Positions 43,601-54,415 of a DNA stretch of 58,000 nucleotides are shown in pieces. This DNA is from Cryptomeria japonica (taxonomy: Eukaryota; Streptophyta; Pinopsida; Cupressales; Cupressaceae), in the NCBI RefSeq assembly GCF_030272615.1, contig NC_081406.1:239560422-239618421 (forward strand), in the 5' to 3' direction. Below the pieces are notes generated by a model. It was given only the letters and a program-made list of their open reading frames with translations, did not search any database and was not told where the DNA came from. The translations under genes and the position numbers were made by a program. How positions within the stretch are numbered: the stretch's first letter is position 1; each line of letters starts with the position of its first letter.

Positions 43601-46600
43601 ATGAAACCAGCATCCAAAAGTTTCTTAAGTTCTGCTTTGACTAGTACTGCAATCTAGGGATGCATCTTGCGAAGTTTCTGTTTGACATGCTTAGCTCCTT
43701 CTGCTACTATGAGATGATGCATGACTAAATTTGGATCAAGACCAGGCATATCTGCATATGACCATGTGAAGTTGATTTGGCATTTCTAGAAGAATTCAAC
43801 AAACTTGGGTTGTTCTTTTGGTATTAAAAGAGATGCCAAATGTATGTGGTGAGGAGTTTTAGGAGTCCCCACATTGTATTCTTTGGTTTCCTCGATTAGA
43901 ATCATTGATCATTCCTGCTGTGTACTAGAGGAGAGAATGTCAAACCTTTCATCCTTAGGCACCTCAAAGAAGTTTTCACCATTGGATACACTCTTTCTTT
44001 TTACTTTTGTGGGATCAAATAGTGCCGCAATGTGGTTTTCACTGGAAGATCCATGTTTTATTGTTATATTTTTGCAGCTCAAAGGTTTGGCATCTGCCCC
44101 AAAGTATCTTGGGCTATTAAGTTCTATGGCGAATCTAGCTTTGTGATCCCCACTTGGTATGTTATCCCGTAGTTCCAAAAAGTCAATGATCACCTCATCA
44201 TTTTGGAAGTGGTCAAGACATGGGGGATTAGGTTGGTTCCATTTGATGAGTTCAGGATGGATAATGGGCATTACCTCATCGATTAGGTTAAGTTCGTTAG
44301 ATGTGTTAGTGAGGGTTAAGACATTGTGGTTAAGGTCGTTGATGGTACTCTCCCTATCAGAATCGGGCGTAGGATGTGACGTAGGGTCTATGGAAGATGT
44401 TTCCAGTTCAGGAACCCAAGAGGTTTTAATATGCACTTCTCCATAAATAGGGATGTCTTTGTGAAGTGGAGGGGGTGATGTGTCTTCCTCATCTGAAGTA
44501 TTCAGATGTATTGAATCAAACTCCCACTCATGTGAGTTGGTCTCTGTGTCACTTTTTAGTATCCAATTGCTATACCATACTGGGATATCTTTTGAGTTAA
44601 ACACTGTAGGTGTGATCGGCTGATGTACCATTGTAGTTGAAATGATCAGTGCTGTAGTAAGGATTATGGGGATCAGTGAATCTAATACGGGGAGCATCAG
44701 CATTGTTGACTCTACTGCTTCTGCTGGAATTTCTAGTGTTGTTGATACTATTGGGAATTCTAATATAGTTGCTACTGCTAATGGTGCTTTTGATGTTATG
44801 GCTACTACTGATGAGGTTGCTAGTTTGATGGGTGGGATTATTGGTGTTGTGGATGGTTTTGCTGGGATTTTTAGCCTCAGTGGGGCAGTTGTGATGGTGT
44901 GCAGTGTTGCTGATATGATCAAAGGTGGCCTCTTTGTAGTAGGTTGATATAGAGGTTTGCTAGGTTTCCCTTTGAATCAGAGCTTAGGCAAGATCTCCTT
45001 TTGAAAGCCTAGTCCTTTGTTATCCGTAGGTTTTAATTTTGGTTGCAGTGACTCATGTCGTCCTTGCTTACAAGGTCCTAAAGCACTTTGACCATCATAA
45101 CCCATTTTTTACATAATGAGAAGGCCCTTTCCATATTGATCTATGGGAAGATTAACTTGTGGGATGTTCATGGTGATAGGATCTTTATAGATCCATTCTG
45201 CTAAGTCCTCATCTCTGGTCTCTTCTTCTCGACTCTTTCCAAGGATGAAAGGCGTTAATTTGCATGCTGGTTTAACCAGTGGTATTTGAAGTAATCGTTG
45301 AGGTTTACCATGGGTTCATGGAGAAGGCATTTGTCCAACATAAAAGAGTTGGCTTAGATTGTACTCCCTAGGACCTTCCTCTGCTATTTTCATCTTGAGC
45401 TTCTCTTGCTTGGGTATAGTGGTGTTTGAATTGGAAAGAGAGGCTGGACTTACATATGAGGTGGATGAGATGGCTTCCCTATTGTTAGGAATGGTAATCT
45501 CTGGTTGATGATTTATATTGTGACAATATGCAAAGAGATTTGCATCTCCCAGAATGGTAATTTCTACACCGTTATGAGGAAACTTGATACACTGATGGTA
45601 GGTGGATGGAACGACTTGCATGGCATGTATCCAAGGTCTTCCTAACAACAAATTCTATGGTAGAGGAAGGTCCAGAACCTGACATATGATATGCTTCACC
45701 ATGGGGCCCACTCAGATCGGTAGCACAATTGCTCCTTTGGATGAACACTCTACATCATCATAGGCTTTAATTGTTATCTTCTTGTAGGGATCCATTGATT
45801 CAATTGCATATCCTAATGTTGTGACCAATTGTAGTGTACAGATATTTAGGCCTGCTCCATTGTCGATCAAGACTCGCTTGATCCTATGCTGGTTGATAAA
45901 CCCTTCAATATGGAGTGAGGCATTATGAGGTTGTTGGAAGGATGTGTTGTCACTTTCAGAAAAAGTGAGACAAGGCAATGACCTTATATTTCCAACCATG
46001 GCTTGAAACTAATCTGTATTTAAGTTTGCAGGGACTGACGCCTCTTGGAGAGCTTGATCCAAGATTATTTTATGAGATGGAGATAGGTGCAATAGCTCTA
46101 AGATAGATATTAGTGCGGGCATTTTATCTAATTGGTCCACAAGGTTATACTGCTTTGGGTTATATGGGGTACCTTGTGGAGCTGCTTTTATGGTAATCTT
46201 GCCGTGACGTGTAACAACATTGCAAGTGGAGCTAGGATTTTTTATGGTAATAGTTGCAATTTGTTCACTGGCATCATATAGGTGATTCACAGTATAATTA
46301 TATGTGGCTTGTGTATAATTGGTGGTATCTATGTTTCGCCCTAAAGTGGAAGGACCCCTTTGATCTTGTGATGGAAGTGGATTTTTAAACATGAGATGAT
46401 CATTGTTTGTTGTCTTTGGGCCATGTCCTTTGATTTCGATTTCACCTCAGTCATTAAGATCCTGAATAATATCTTTCAAATTGTGACAATTGCTTGTCTT
46501 ATGTCGTTTCCCTTGATGGAAGTCACAATGCTTAGTATCCCTCCACCATGAAGGTTTGACTTGAAGTTCATAATGTGATGTTTTGGGTAAGGTCACTAGA

Positions 46601-48024
46601 TTTTGAGAAACCAACTGATGTAACACCGTTTCAATGGGTTCCCCTAAGGGAGTGTATGTTTATTTAGGTTTAAAATTTTGTTGACGTTGTCTGGGTTCCT
46701 CTTGAGATGTATTGCATCCTTGACTTGGAGGAGCAACTATGTTATTCTTGGGTGGGGGGTTCTGTCCTGCAAATCGTACCACAAGTTGTGCACTTTTGAT
46801 AGTTCTTGCATCCACAACCCCGTCGTTGATGACGTTTTTGTTTTTGTTCCAGAAGTTAGGCTTGTCACTATTGAAGCATGGGTGAGGGCCATCTTTTGGT
46901 TCATTATATATTTTGATAAGCCCTTTTTTGATGAGAGCCTGCTCACATTTTAAGCCTTTTGTGATCATGTCATTGAAAGAGTCTGTGTCTTTTATGTCTA
47001 GGTGAAATTCCATTTCAGAATTTAAGTTGGAAATAAATATTTCCACTAGTTCTTGTTTAGGTAATTGAAGAGAACATCTGCTAGACATTTGATGCCATCA
47101 TTGCAGAAAGACTGAAAATAGCTTGCCTGGTTTTTGCTTAGTGTTACATAGATCAGCCATGGTGATATCACGTTCAATGTTGTGTGAGTAATGTGCCAGG
47201 AACTTTTGAACTAGTTCTTCGAAGGTCCTAATGCCACCTGGTAGTCAGGAAAACCATGATGTGGTTGTTCCTCCCAAACTTTGGGGAAAGAGTCGCATTA
47301 GGTATGTATCCTCATATGCCATTTCTAGGCATGTTGAATGGAATTCTCTAACATGATCATGAGGATCTCCTTTTCCTCTATACTTTTCAAACTTGAGTGT
47401 TTCAAACCCTCGTGGAAAAGGTGGCATATGAAGATTCCTATCAAAGGGATAGGGACAAATATCATTGAGTGAAAACTAGTTTGTTTTCACGCCACTGCAA
47501 AGCTATTGGGCAAGATTTTCGACTTGTTGCCACAACATGTCTATGTCATTTGGAGGAGGAGGAGGTGGGGGATTACCTTGATGAAGGTTGTATCTGATGT
47601 GATCACATCCTCTTTCATCCTCATTACGACTTTGGTGTTCTGATGCTTGTGTTAGTTGTGCAATATCAAAGTTAGAGGGTAGTTTGGCTCCCTCTTGAGC
47701 AAGTCTCAAAAAATGAGCATCAGCATTGCTCCTGAGTATTTCATCAAAAATTCTATTAAAGAGAGGGTTGTGTTGTGCCCTTTCTATTGCCGTAGGAGTA
47801 GGAGTACTTGGATTTTCATGATTTGGGTTTCCTCGAAGAGCTTCTTGGAACTCATTAAGATTTTCCTCCTCTTCTTCCTCAATTTCCATTTGTCTAGTTC
47901 TAGATCTAGTTTGAGCCATTTTGTTTACAAGTTGTTGTTGAAGTTTGGTGAAAATGATGATGAGTTGTTGATGAAATGAGAGATTCATGTTTGGTGGAGG
48001 GTTTTGCATATGGATCTCTAGCAC
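40691..48024 (-). pseudogene. gag-pol polyprotein of the Tat element, broken
   Basis: Gag, protease, reverse transcriptase, both RNases H and the integrase core share one reading frame, interrupted by a dozen or more stops; only the integrase zinc-finger part (41,570-41,690) is in another frame, so two compensating shifts lie around it. Gag: MAQTRSRTRQMEIEEEEEEN at the start, GFETLKFEKYRGKGDPHDHV, zinc-finger-like CDFHQGKRHKTSNC (46,486-46,527). Protease: VLIDNGAGLNICTL (DNG for D-T/S-G), LLGRPWIHAMQVVPSTYHQ. Reverse transcriptase: GGIHICTDFRDLNKACPKND; the YxDD box is YVDN (43,219-43,230), which would kill it. First RNase H to about 42,450; second: LYFDGS, NIAEYQAL, VYGDSQLV (42,094-42,444). 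Integrase: VHEGICGTHA, then Asp 41,464-41,466, a second Asp and Glu 36 residues apart (DD35E), all present. Confidence 0.88.
43909..45310 (-). other. Spacer between protease and reverse transcriptase of the Tat element
   Basis: Part of the same frame; 43,909-44,922 is open for 337 codons. The first part is Ile/Thr/Ala/Pro-rich and low in complexity (TTAPLRLKIPAKPSTTPIIP); the later part is acidic (SDEEDTSPPPLHKD, FQNDEVIIDFLELRD, PSGDHKARFAIELNSP). No enzyme motif. It may be a linker cut by the element protease. It is the longest uninterrupted frame in the element. Confidence 0.6.
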
Positions 48025-50725
48025 TAAAAGGTATATGTGACCAAAGTCCTTTCTTGAATTGCTTGTTGTGTTTGATTAACAATGTTGGATGTGATAAGGT
48101 TTAGAGAGATCTGAGATGTGTTACAGACTTAACTACCTAGTAATGAGAGGATTCACTCATAGACTAGTTTTAACTTGCATAGAAAATGCCTCTTAGGATG
48201 AGTTTATCCTAGATGTCGAGACACTTTAAAAAGTGATGTATTGTGTTTGATTCAAGCAATATCTAAAGAGAACTTACGATAAAAACCTTTTGATGTTTTG
48301 AGAGTTGAAATGGATTGATGATGTGTGAATGGGATAATGGATGAAATGTTTAACTTCAATAGAAACTTCATGTTACATAAGGAACAAACTCTTCTTGTTC
48401 CCTTTCGGGGGTTGGTGGTTCTTCTTGAGCTATGTTATATGTGATACAAACATCTGGAAAGAAGTCAGGGTTGATCTTGCCTCCTTTGTTTTTGTGATAA
48501 CTCAAAGCTCGATATTGCATAAAAGCTCTATAGTTCAATGGCTCTTGATCAAATTCATTTGATTTCCCTTGAAGATAAAGACACATGTGATGTAAGAAGG
48601 CTCTATGAGAGACAAATATTTGCCTATTAAGATAGAAGAATTTCCTCCTTTTGATTAAAGCCTTTGAGCTCAATGGTCTTCTCTTCAAGTTGACATGTTG
48701 ATGAAGATTCTTCTTTCTTAAGATGTGAAGAATGGTCATATAGTTTGATAGTCTTGCTCTTTGTTTTTGAGTTTTTGTTGGTATGTTTATGTTGGATGAA
48801 TACTTTTTTTTTAAAACTAATTTTTGATGTTTCCTTGACAAGGAAACAAAGCAAGCACACAACATAAGAATGTTGCCTCAAAAGGCACACGTAAGTGTGG
48901 GTTTAGATCAACCCAATCCTTGGACTTTTATGACCCTTTCCTTCAAATGTATTTTAGGTGTTTCCAAAGCCTGAAGTTAGCTCAATTTGCACTAGTATGA
49001 CACAAAATGAAGACACGTCAAACACTCTTTATCCCTAAGGTCAAATGGCCAGTTCCGATAATTTCAGCCAACATCTTGATATTTCTTCAACTTTGGTACT
49101 ACATACCTTATGAATCCCGCCATGGCAGGTAAGGATGTGATATACCAAGTCTTGCACAAGCATAACAAATAGATGATCCCTATGATGGGGGAGTCACCAC
49201 TTTTATCAGGTTACAAGTAACCTTTCAAAAAGATATGTTTCTACTCAAGGAAATATGTATGGTGAATATCTTGGGAGAAAAACCATCTATGCTCTTGCAC
49301 TAAACTTCTCACAAATATCCTTAATCAATAGAATAGGTGGGCTACTACTTAAAGGTGTTTAGTAATTTTTGATGTTTTTGGACATAAGTTCATTTTATAG
49401 TGACTCACTTAAGAGATTTGTAACTTGTGGTGGGGCCCATTTGTCCTTTTGGCAAGTTACACTGTAGGAACAACTGTACCCAAGGCTACAACTTTCCCTC
49501 ACACCTGATTTCTATAGCAGCTCGAAGGATTTACTGCGCGAGGTCGTTCCCAAGAGTGATTGATCTCTTGGCAAGCCTCTCTTAAAAAGATAAAACTTGA
49601 GCATTACTAACACTTTTCTCTTGCACCTAGGAGCACGAAAGCCAAGGGAGAGGATAGTGTGTGTTAGAAGTAGGACCACTCAACAAACTCTTTTGCAAAA
49701 GTGTGCCAAACATAAAATACACTTGTTCTTTTTAACTTGTCATTACAATGGTGATCTAACTATTTGGAGATGTTGCTCCAATAGCCATGGTGTTCTTTTT
49801 ATCCTTCAAAGGCAATATGTTTAGTAAACTAGGAAAAATGAAATCCTGGTCAACTTAATAAAAAGTACATTTGCTTGAAGTAAATCGCTATGCAAAACAA
49901 AACAAGTTGATTGTTCTTTTTAGCCCATATTGCAAGATGTGAATGTTTTTTTTAGCCAAGATTGCAAAACTGATAGTTCATTTTAATCCAAGATAGCAAT
50001 GTGATTGTTCTTTTTAAACTCAAAAAAAAAATAAAAAAATAACAAGTTGATTGTTTGTTTTAGCCCATATTGCAAGATGTGAATGTTTGTTTTAGCCAAG
50101 ATTGCAAAAATGATAGTTCATTTTAATCCAAGATAGCAATGTGTATGTTCATTTTTAGACCAAGATAGCAAAATGAAGACAATGTGAATGAATATCCTAG
50201 GATTGATCAATTTTTCCAATTAGAACATGTTAAGGAAAAATTTGCAAATTTGACACTTTCAACACCTGGAACAATATGTTAGAAAGATGCTCCTTATGTC
50301 TTGCACAAGATATAAGCCCAAAATTAAATTAATCATATTAACACAAATCATACTAACAAACAAATTAGATCTAAATTAATAAAACTAATTTAAATCTAAT
50401 CAAAAACTAAATTAAAAACTAATTTAAAATCTAAATTAGAACTAAATGAAAGACTAATTTAGAAAAATCTTAATTTAAAGACTACTTAAAAAAAATCTAA
50501 TTTTAAATAAAAACTATTTTAAGAAACTTAAAAAAAAATCTATTCTAAAAGACTAATTAAAAATAAATAAAATTTAAACAACTAATTTAAAAGTCTATTC
50601 TAAAAAACAAACCATTTGTTAAAAAAAAAAACATTCTAAACAACTAACTAAAAAGGCTTATTCAAAAAAAGAAAGAAAGCTAATTTAAAAGCAAAATTCT
50701 ATTCTTTCACGTCGGGTTAACCAAA
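48025..50725. other. 5' leader of the Tat element
   Basis: About 2.7 kb between the 5' LTR and Gag. Minus-strand frames at 48,368-48,890 (up to 165 codons, Lys-rich then PTPEREQEEF) are not recognised and may be chance or a small leader ORF. It holds a 140-bp direct duplication (49,901 and 50,041) and, at 50,340-50,700, degenerate ACTAATTTAAAA repeats. On the element strand, TTTGGTTAACCCGACGTG follows the 5' LTR and should be the primer site; I cannot assign its tRNA. Confidence 0.5.
49901..50165. repeat. 140-bp direct duplication in the Tat leader
   Basis: AACAAGTTGATTGT starts at 49,901 and again at 50,041; both copies go on with TAGCCCATATTGCAAGATGTGAATG and CATTTTAATCCAAGATAGCAATGTG with few differences. 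Confidence 0.85.
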
Positions 50726-52659
50726 TGATGCTCTCCGAAAAGGATTAGAAAATCTGTTTGATAGCAACACACACAAGAGCACAAGAAACAAACATTAGTA
50801 TTAGCAACAAAAGATTATCTTGAACAGGCATATCAAGAGAGATATTAAGCATGAAATAGAAAGCATACAAACATAGAATAGATAAACTATACTCCTCCAA
50901 ATGCTTAATAAGTTAGTTTCAACCATAAAACCAAAACAAAGAACTAAAACCCATTCCAAATATATCAAAAGAGATTTCAAAAAAAGGATGCAAGAAGTTT
51001 AACAAAACAAAAGAAAGGAGAAGACCCTCCCTAAGATGCTTCCATGATGCCTATAGTTGCTCCTCCCTTGTTCCTCAACTCTCCAAGTTCCACGTGTAGC
51101 TCTCAGCTTTTAGCACTAGCCATGGATGCCATATGAAGATTCAAGATGGTTAAAAATGATAAATAAATGCTATGCAAGTGTAGAGAGTGATGCTATGCTA
51201 ATGCCAGTATAACAACAATGCTCTAATGCTTCCTTCTTTGCTTGAGTAGAAGAGTTCTACTTATAGAAGAAATGGGGAAATGAAGGGTTAAGATTGAGCA
51301 ATCTTAACAAGGGTTACGATTGAAAGACATTCAATCCATGTGAGACTTTCAACCCAATCTCATGTTGACAAGTGTCACCATGAGGAGGCTTGAGAGGAGA
51401 GATAAGGAGCCTTGAATGCTTGAGGGGACATGATGGTTACCCTAGGGGGTTGGGTTAGGGTTAGGTTAATGGATATTCCTTTTATCCAGGGATAAATGAA
51501 TGTGCAAGGGTTAAATGGTTACCGTAGTCAAAGAAATAAATGTTTTGAAGAGACCCATGAGTCAAAAGGATGGTTAAGTTAGAGGAAAGTCTCTAACCAA
51601 AGGTAAAAGGTGAGTTAACCATAAATGGTTATGTAAGAGCTTTTAATGGTTTGGAAGAATTTAGAGGTTAACCATTTGAAGACTTAAAGCCTTAAATGCC
51701 TTTCAAAGACTTTGAGGGCTTTGAGAAGTGACTCCAAGTTGCTTAGGAATGTGACAATATTTAGGGGATGGATTAGGCTAATTAGGAAGGGGTTAGAAGA
51801 ATCTAGAAGGGGGTTAGGATTGCAAGTGGATTTTGTAGGAGATTGCAAGTGGGAGGAATTTTGGGATTTTCAATTAAAATAAAATCATTTATTTCAATTA
51901 AATGGTGTAATTTGCATTTGGATAGATATTTAAATAAATATTAATTTATTTAAATGTGAATGTGAATTTTGGATTTTATTTAAATAAATCTTAATTTATT
52001 TACATGAGAAAAAGGAAGATAAAGCATTAAATTCTTGAAAACTATGAGGGAAACCATTAAAGGCTTAAGAAGACTCTAGAAGGAAGCCATTAAATTTGAA
52101 GACTTTAAGGGAAACCATTAAAGGTTTGAGAAGACTCTAGAAGGAAGCCATTGAGTTTGAAGAATTTAAGGGAAACCATTAAAGGCTTGAGAAGACTCTA
52201 GAAGGAAGCCATTAAGTTTGAAGACTTTAAGGGAAACCATTAAAGGTTTCAAGTGGGTGAGGATAAATAGGATTTTAAATAAATAATTTATTTATTTAAA
52301 ATAGTTGTGCAACTTGCATTTGTAGGAAAATACAAGTGGGTAGAGGATAAAGGTGATTTAAATAAATGTTAATTTATTTAAATGTGAGAGATGGGATTTT
52401 GGGGATTTAAATAAATATTCATTTATTTTAAATGTGAGAGGATTTAATTAAACAAATATGATTTATTTATTTAATTAATGGTCTGAATTTGGTTAAGTGA
52501 ATTAAATTAAATAAATTGAATAATTTATTTAATTAATAGGAAAAGAGGGTTAAGATGAATTAATTAAATATTAATTTAATTAATTATTGATTGATGGTTA
52601 AATAATCAAATAAATACTAAATATTCATTTAATTAAGTGGACAATTTTTTGTGTCTACA
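50726..52659 (-). repeat. 5' LTR of the Tat element
   Basis: 1,934 bp, plus strand TGATGCTCTCCG ... GTGTCTACA. It is 115 bp longer than the other LTR, chiefly from sequence at about 50,910-51,060 (CAACCATAAAACCAAAACAAAG region) that is absent there. 61-bp tandem repeats lie at 52,038-52,252. Confidence 0.88.
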
Positions 52660-52754
52660 ATGATCATTGAAGTCACAGATACACAACTCAGTGTTGACTT
52701 GTCTTGAAGAAAAGTAGTGGACATCAGTATGATATGACAACCGGTAAGTGATAT
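52660..52754 (+). repeat. 3' LTR of the gag-only element, second segment
   Basis: 95 bp matching 30,433-30,527 (ATGATCATTG, GTGTTGACTTGT, GATATGACAACC, AAGTGATAT). It continues exactly where the segment at 36,393 stops, which proves the nesting, and is cut again at 52,755. Confidence 0.85.
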
Positions 52755-54378
52755 TGGTGGAGGGCACATAACACTCCAGGAATGCAATTTTATTTCTTAT
52801 AAGTTTTGTGTGTTGTGTTTATGATGTAATAATGGACCAACCATTTGGGACTCAGTAGAGCCATGGTTGAGTTGTCCATGTTTTGTTTTTAGTCATTTGT
52901 GTTCAGGATCCTGTCAACCTCAGAAGTGAAATGCTAAGGTAGATCACAATAGTGGTACTCCAGATGAATGTTATCATGTAATAGGGGTCTATTGTTTTGT
53001 GTTTATGTCTTCTAGGGTGCTTCAGGACCTTTAGGAGTCTTGAAATACATTAGAATGCAAAGTTGCATCTTAGGAGTGAAAAGATGTAAAAAGTTGTGGA
53101 GCAACATTTTGCAATTTTTGCAAAAGTTGCATTTTTGGTAGATGGCGTTGAAAATTTGGTTGAACCAACTAAACCAACAACATAAAAACAAAAATTCACT
53201 TCATTATATGGGTTGGACAATTGGCAATTGAAGAACAAGTTTTTGGTTTTTGAAGCAATCTTGTCTTTCACTGTTTTTGATAGTTTTCTCTTGTTTTCTT
53301 TGCTTGGTACGGTCCAGTACAGACTTGATTGTACAATCTCATTGTAGGGCATGAGTTTTCATTGATTTTACTTTCCAATAAGTTTGATCTACAGGACTGA
53401 TTGTCTATAGTTGCAGAGATTTCATCCATTCTTTGCAACTAGGTGTAAAACCCTTGCAAGTAGGGTTTAAGAGCAAAAATGGCTCTAACCTAAACATTCA
53501 TTAATGGCACCTATTTAAATCAAGAGGAATGCTAGGTTAGGGTATGTGCATAGGTTTAGTATAGGTTTTGTTATTTTACAGGTCCTTGTAGAGGAGAAAC
53601 AATGAAGCCTTAGGCTCACCGTTGGGAGTAGGTGAGTTAGGACAACAAAAGAAGTGTGTTTTTAAGAGCACAAGAGGATTGGTAAAAGACAAAGTGTCAT
53701 ATGGTTGGAAAACCCTGAGTATGCCCTTGAATAATACTTGATTTTTTGGATAAGATGTTCTGACTGGTGAAGGGTTTGAAACACATCTTTCCAAGTCACT
53801 TGGTGCGGCCTAAACCATTGCAATTAGTGCAGTATTGGAAACCCTAGGTGTACGGATAACCCAGATGCAATTTTCCAGTATTATCTGTAACTCTGAAAAG
53901 GGTACTCATATATATAATTTGTTTCTAGCTTTGTTTGGGAAGTTTTGAAACTAAGTCCCTAAGACTACCAAGGGAGAGCTAATTCAAGTAGGCCTATTTG
54001 AGCCCTGTAGAGACCTAGAAATGTTAGGAAAACATAGCAATGGGTTTGGTGATGATAAAATACTCAAAAGAATTCAAAGACACTATGTAGATACATTTTT
54101 TAGTCCTTTGAAAGACGTTGAGTGTTGTGATCCTTGCAGGAGTTGTTGGAGCCTTGGAGTGGTGTCAGGAGATTGAGGTGGCAACCTCAATAGGTGGAGT
54201 TGATTGTATTAGACTAGTAGCTATACCTTGGAGGAAAGCCAAAGTGGTTTAGACCTTGGAGGTCTCAATAGAAAAACCCCTACTAAGTGCCATTGGATGG
54301 GCTTGAGTAGTTGAAGGATTGAGTAAGACAAGTCAATCAAGAAGTGATTTTGATCAAGGTCCAAGACTCTCTGCATCA
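52755..54378 (+). repeat. 5' LTR of the second gypsy element
   Basis: 1,624 bp, TGGTGGAGGGCACATAAC ... CTCTGCATCA. The left end is fixed by the break in the host LTR after AAGTGATAT; the right end by the primer site. No partner LTR is in the window to confirm it. Confidence 0.7.
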
Positions 54379-54381
54379 GAG

Positions 54382-54394
54382 TGGTAGCAGAGTC
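54382..54394 (+). other. Primer binding site of the second gypsy element
   Basis: TGGTAGCAGAGTC three bases after the LTR; close to the initiator tRNA-Met site TGGTATCAGAGC. Confidence 0.6.
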
Positions 54395-54415
54395 ATTCTT
54401 TGAAAGATTTGGTGT

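Larger units (their letters stand above)
36394..52659 (-). mobile_element. Ty3/gypsy retrotransposon, Tat lineage, complete but decayed
   Basis: 16,266 bp with LTRs at both ends, flanked by a 5-bp target duplication: ATAAT (36,389-36,393) and ATGAT (52,660-52,664), one change apart. The coding strand is minus: gag, protease, reverse transcriptase, RNase H, a second RNase H and integrase run from 48,024 down to about 40,700. The second RNase H between the first and the integrase, and the large size with long leader and 3' untranslated region, mark the Tat (Ogre/Retand-like) lineage. It interrupts the 3' LTR of the gag-only element. Confidence 0.9.

Noticed and set aside
43874-44947. Plus-strand frames opposite the Tat spacer
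   Set aside because: Antisense shadows of the minus-strand polyprotein frame.
48368-48890. Leader ORF of the Tat element as a real gene
   Set aside because: Two overlapping frames of Lys-rich, unremarkable composition; no motif, so left as part of the leader.
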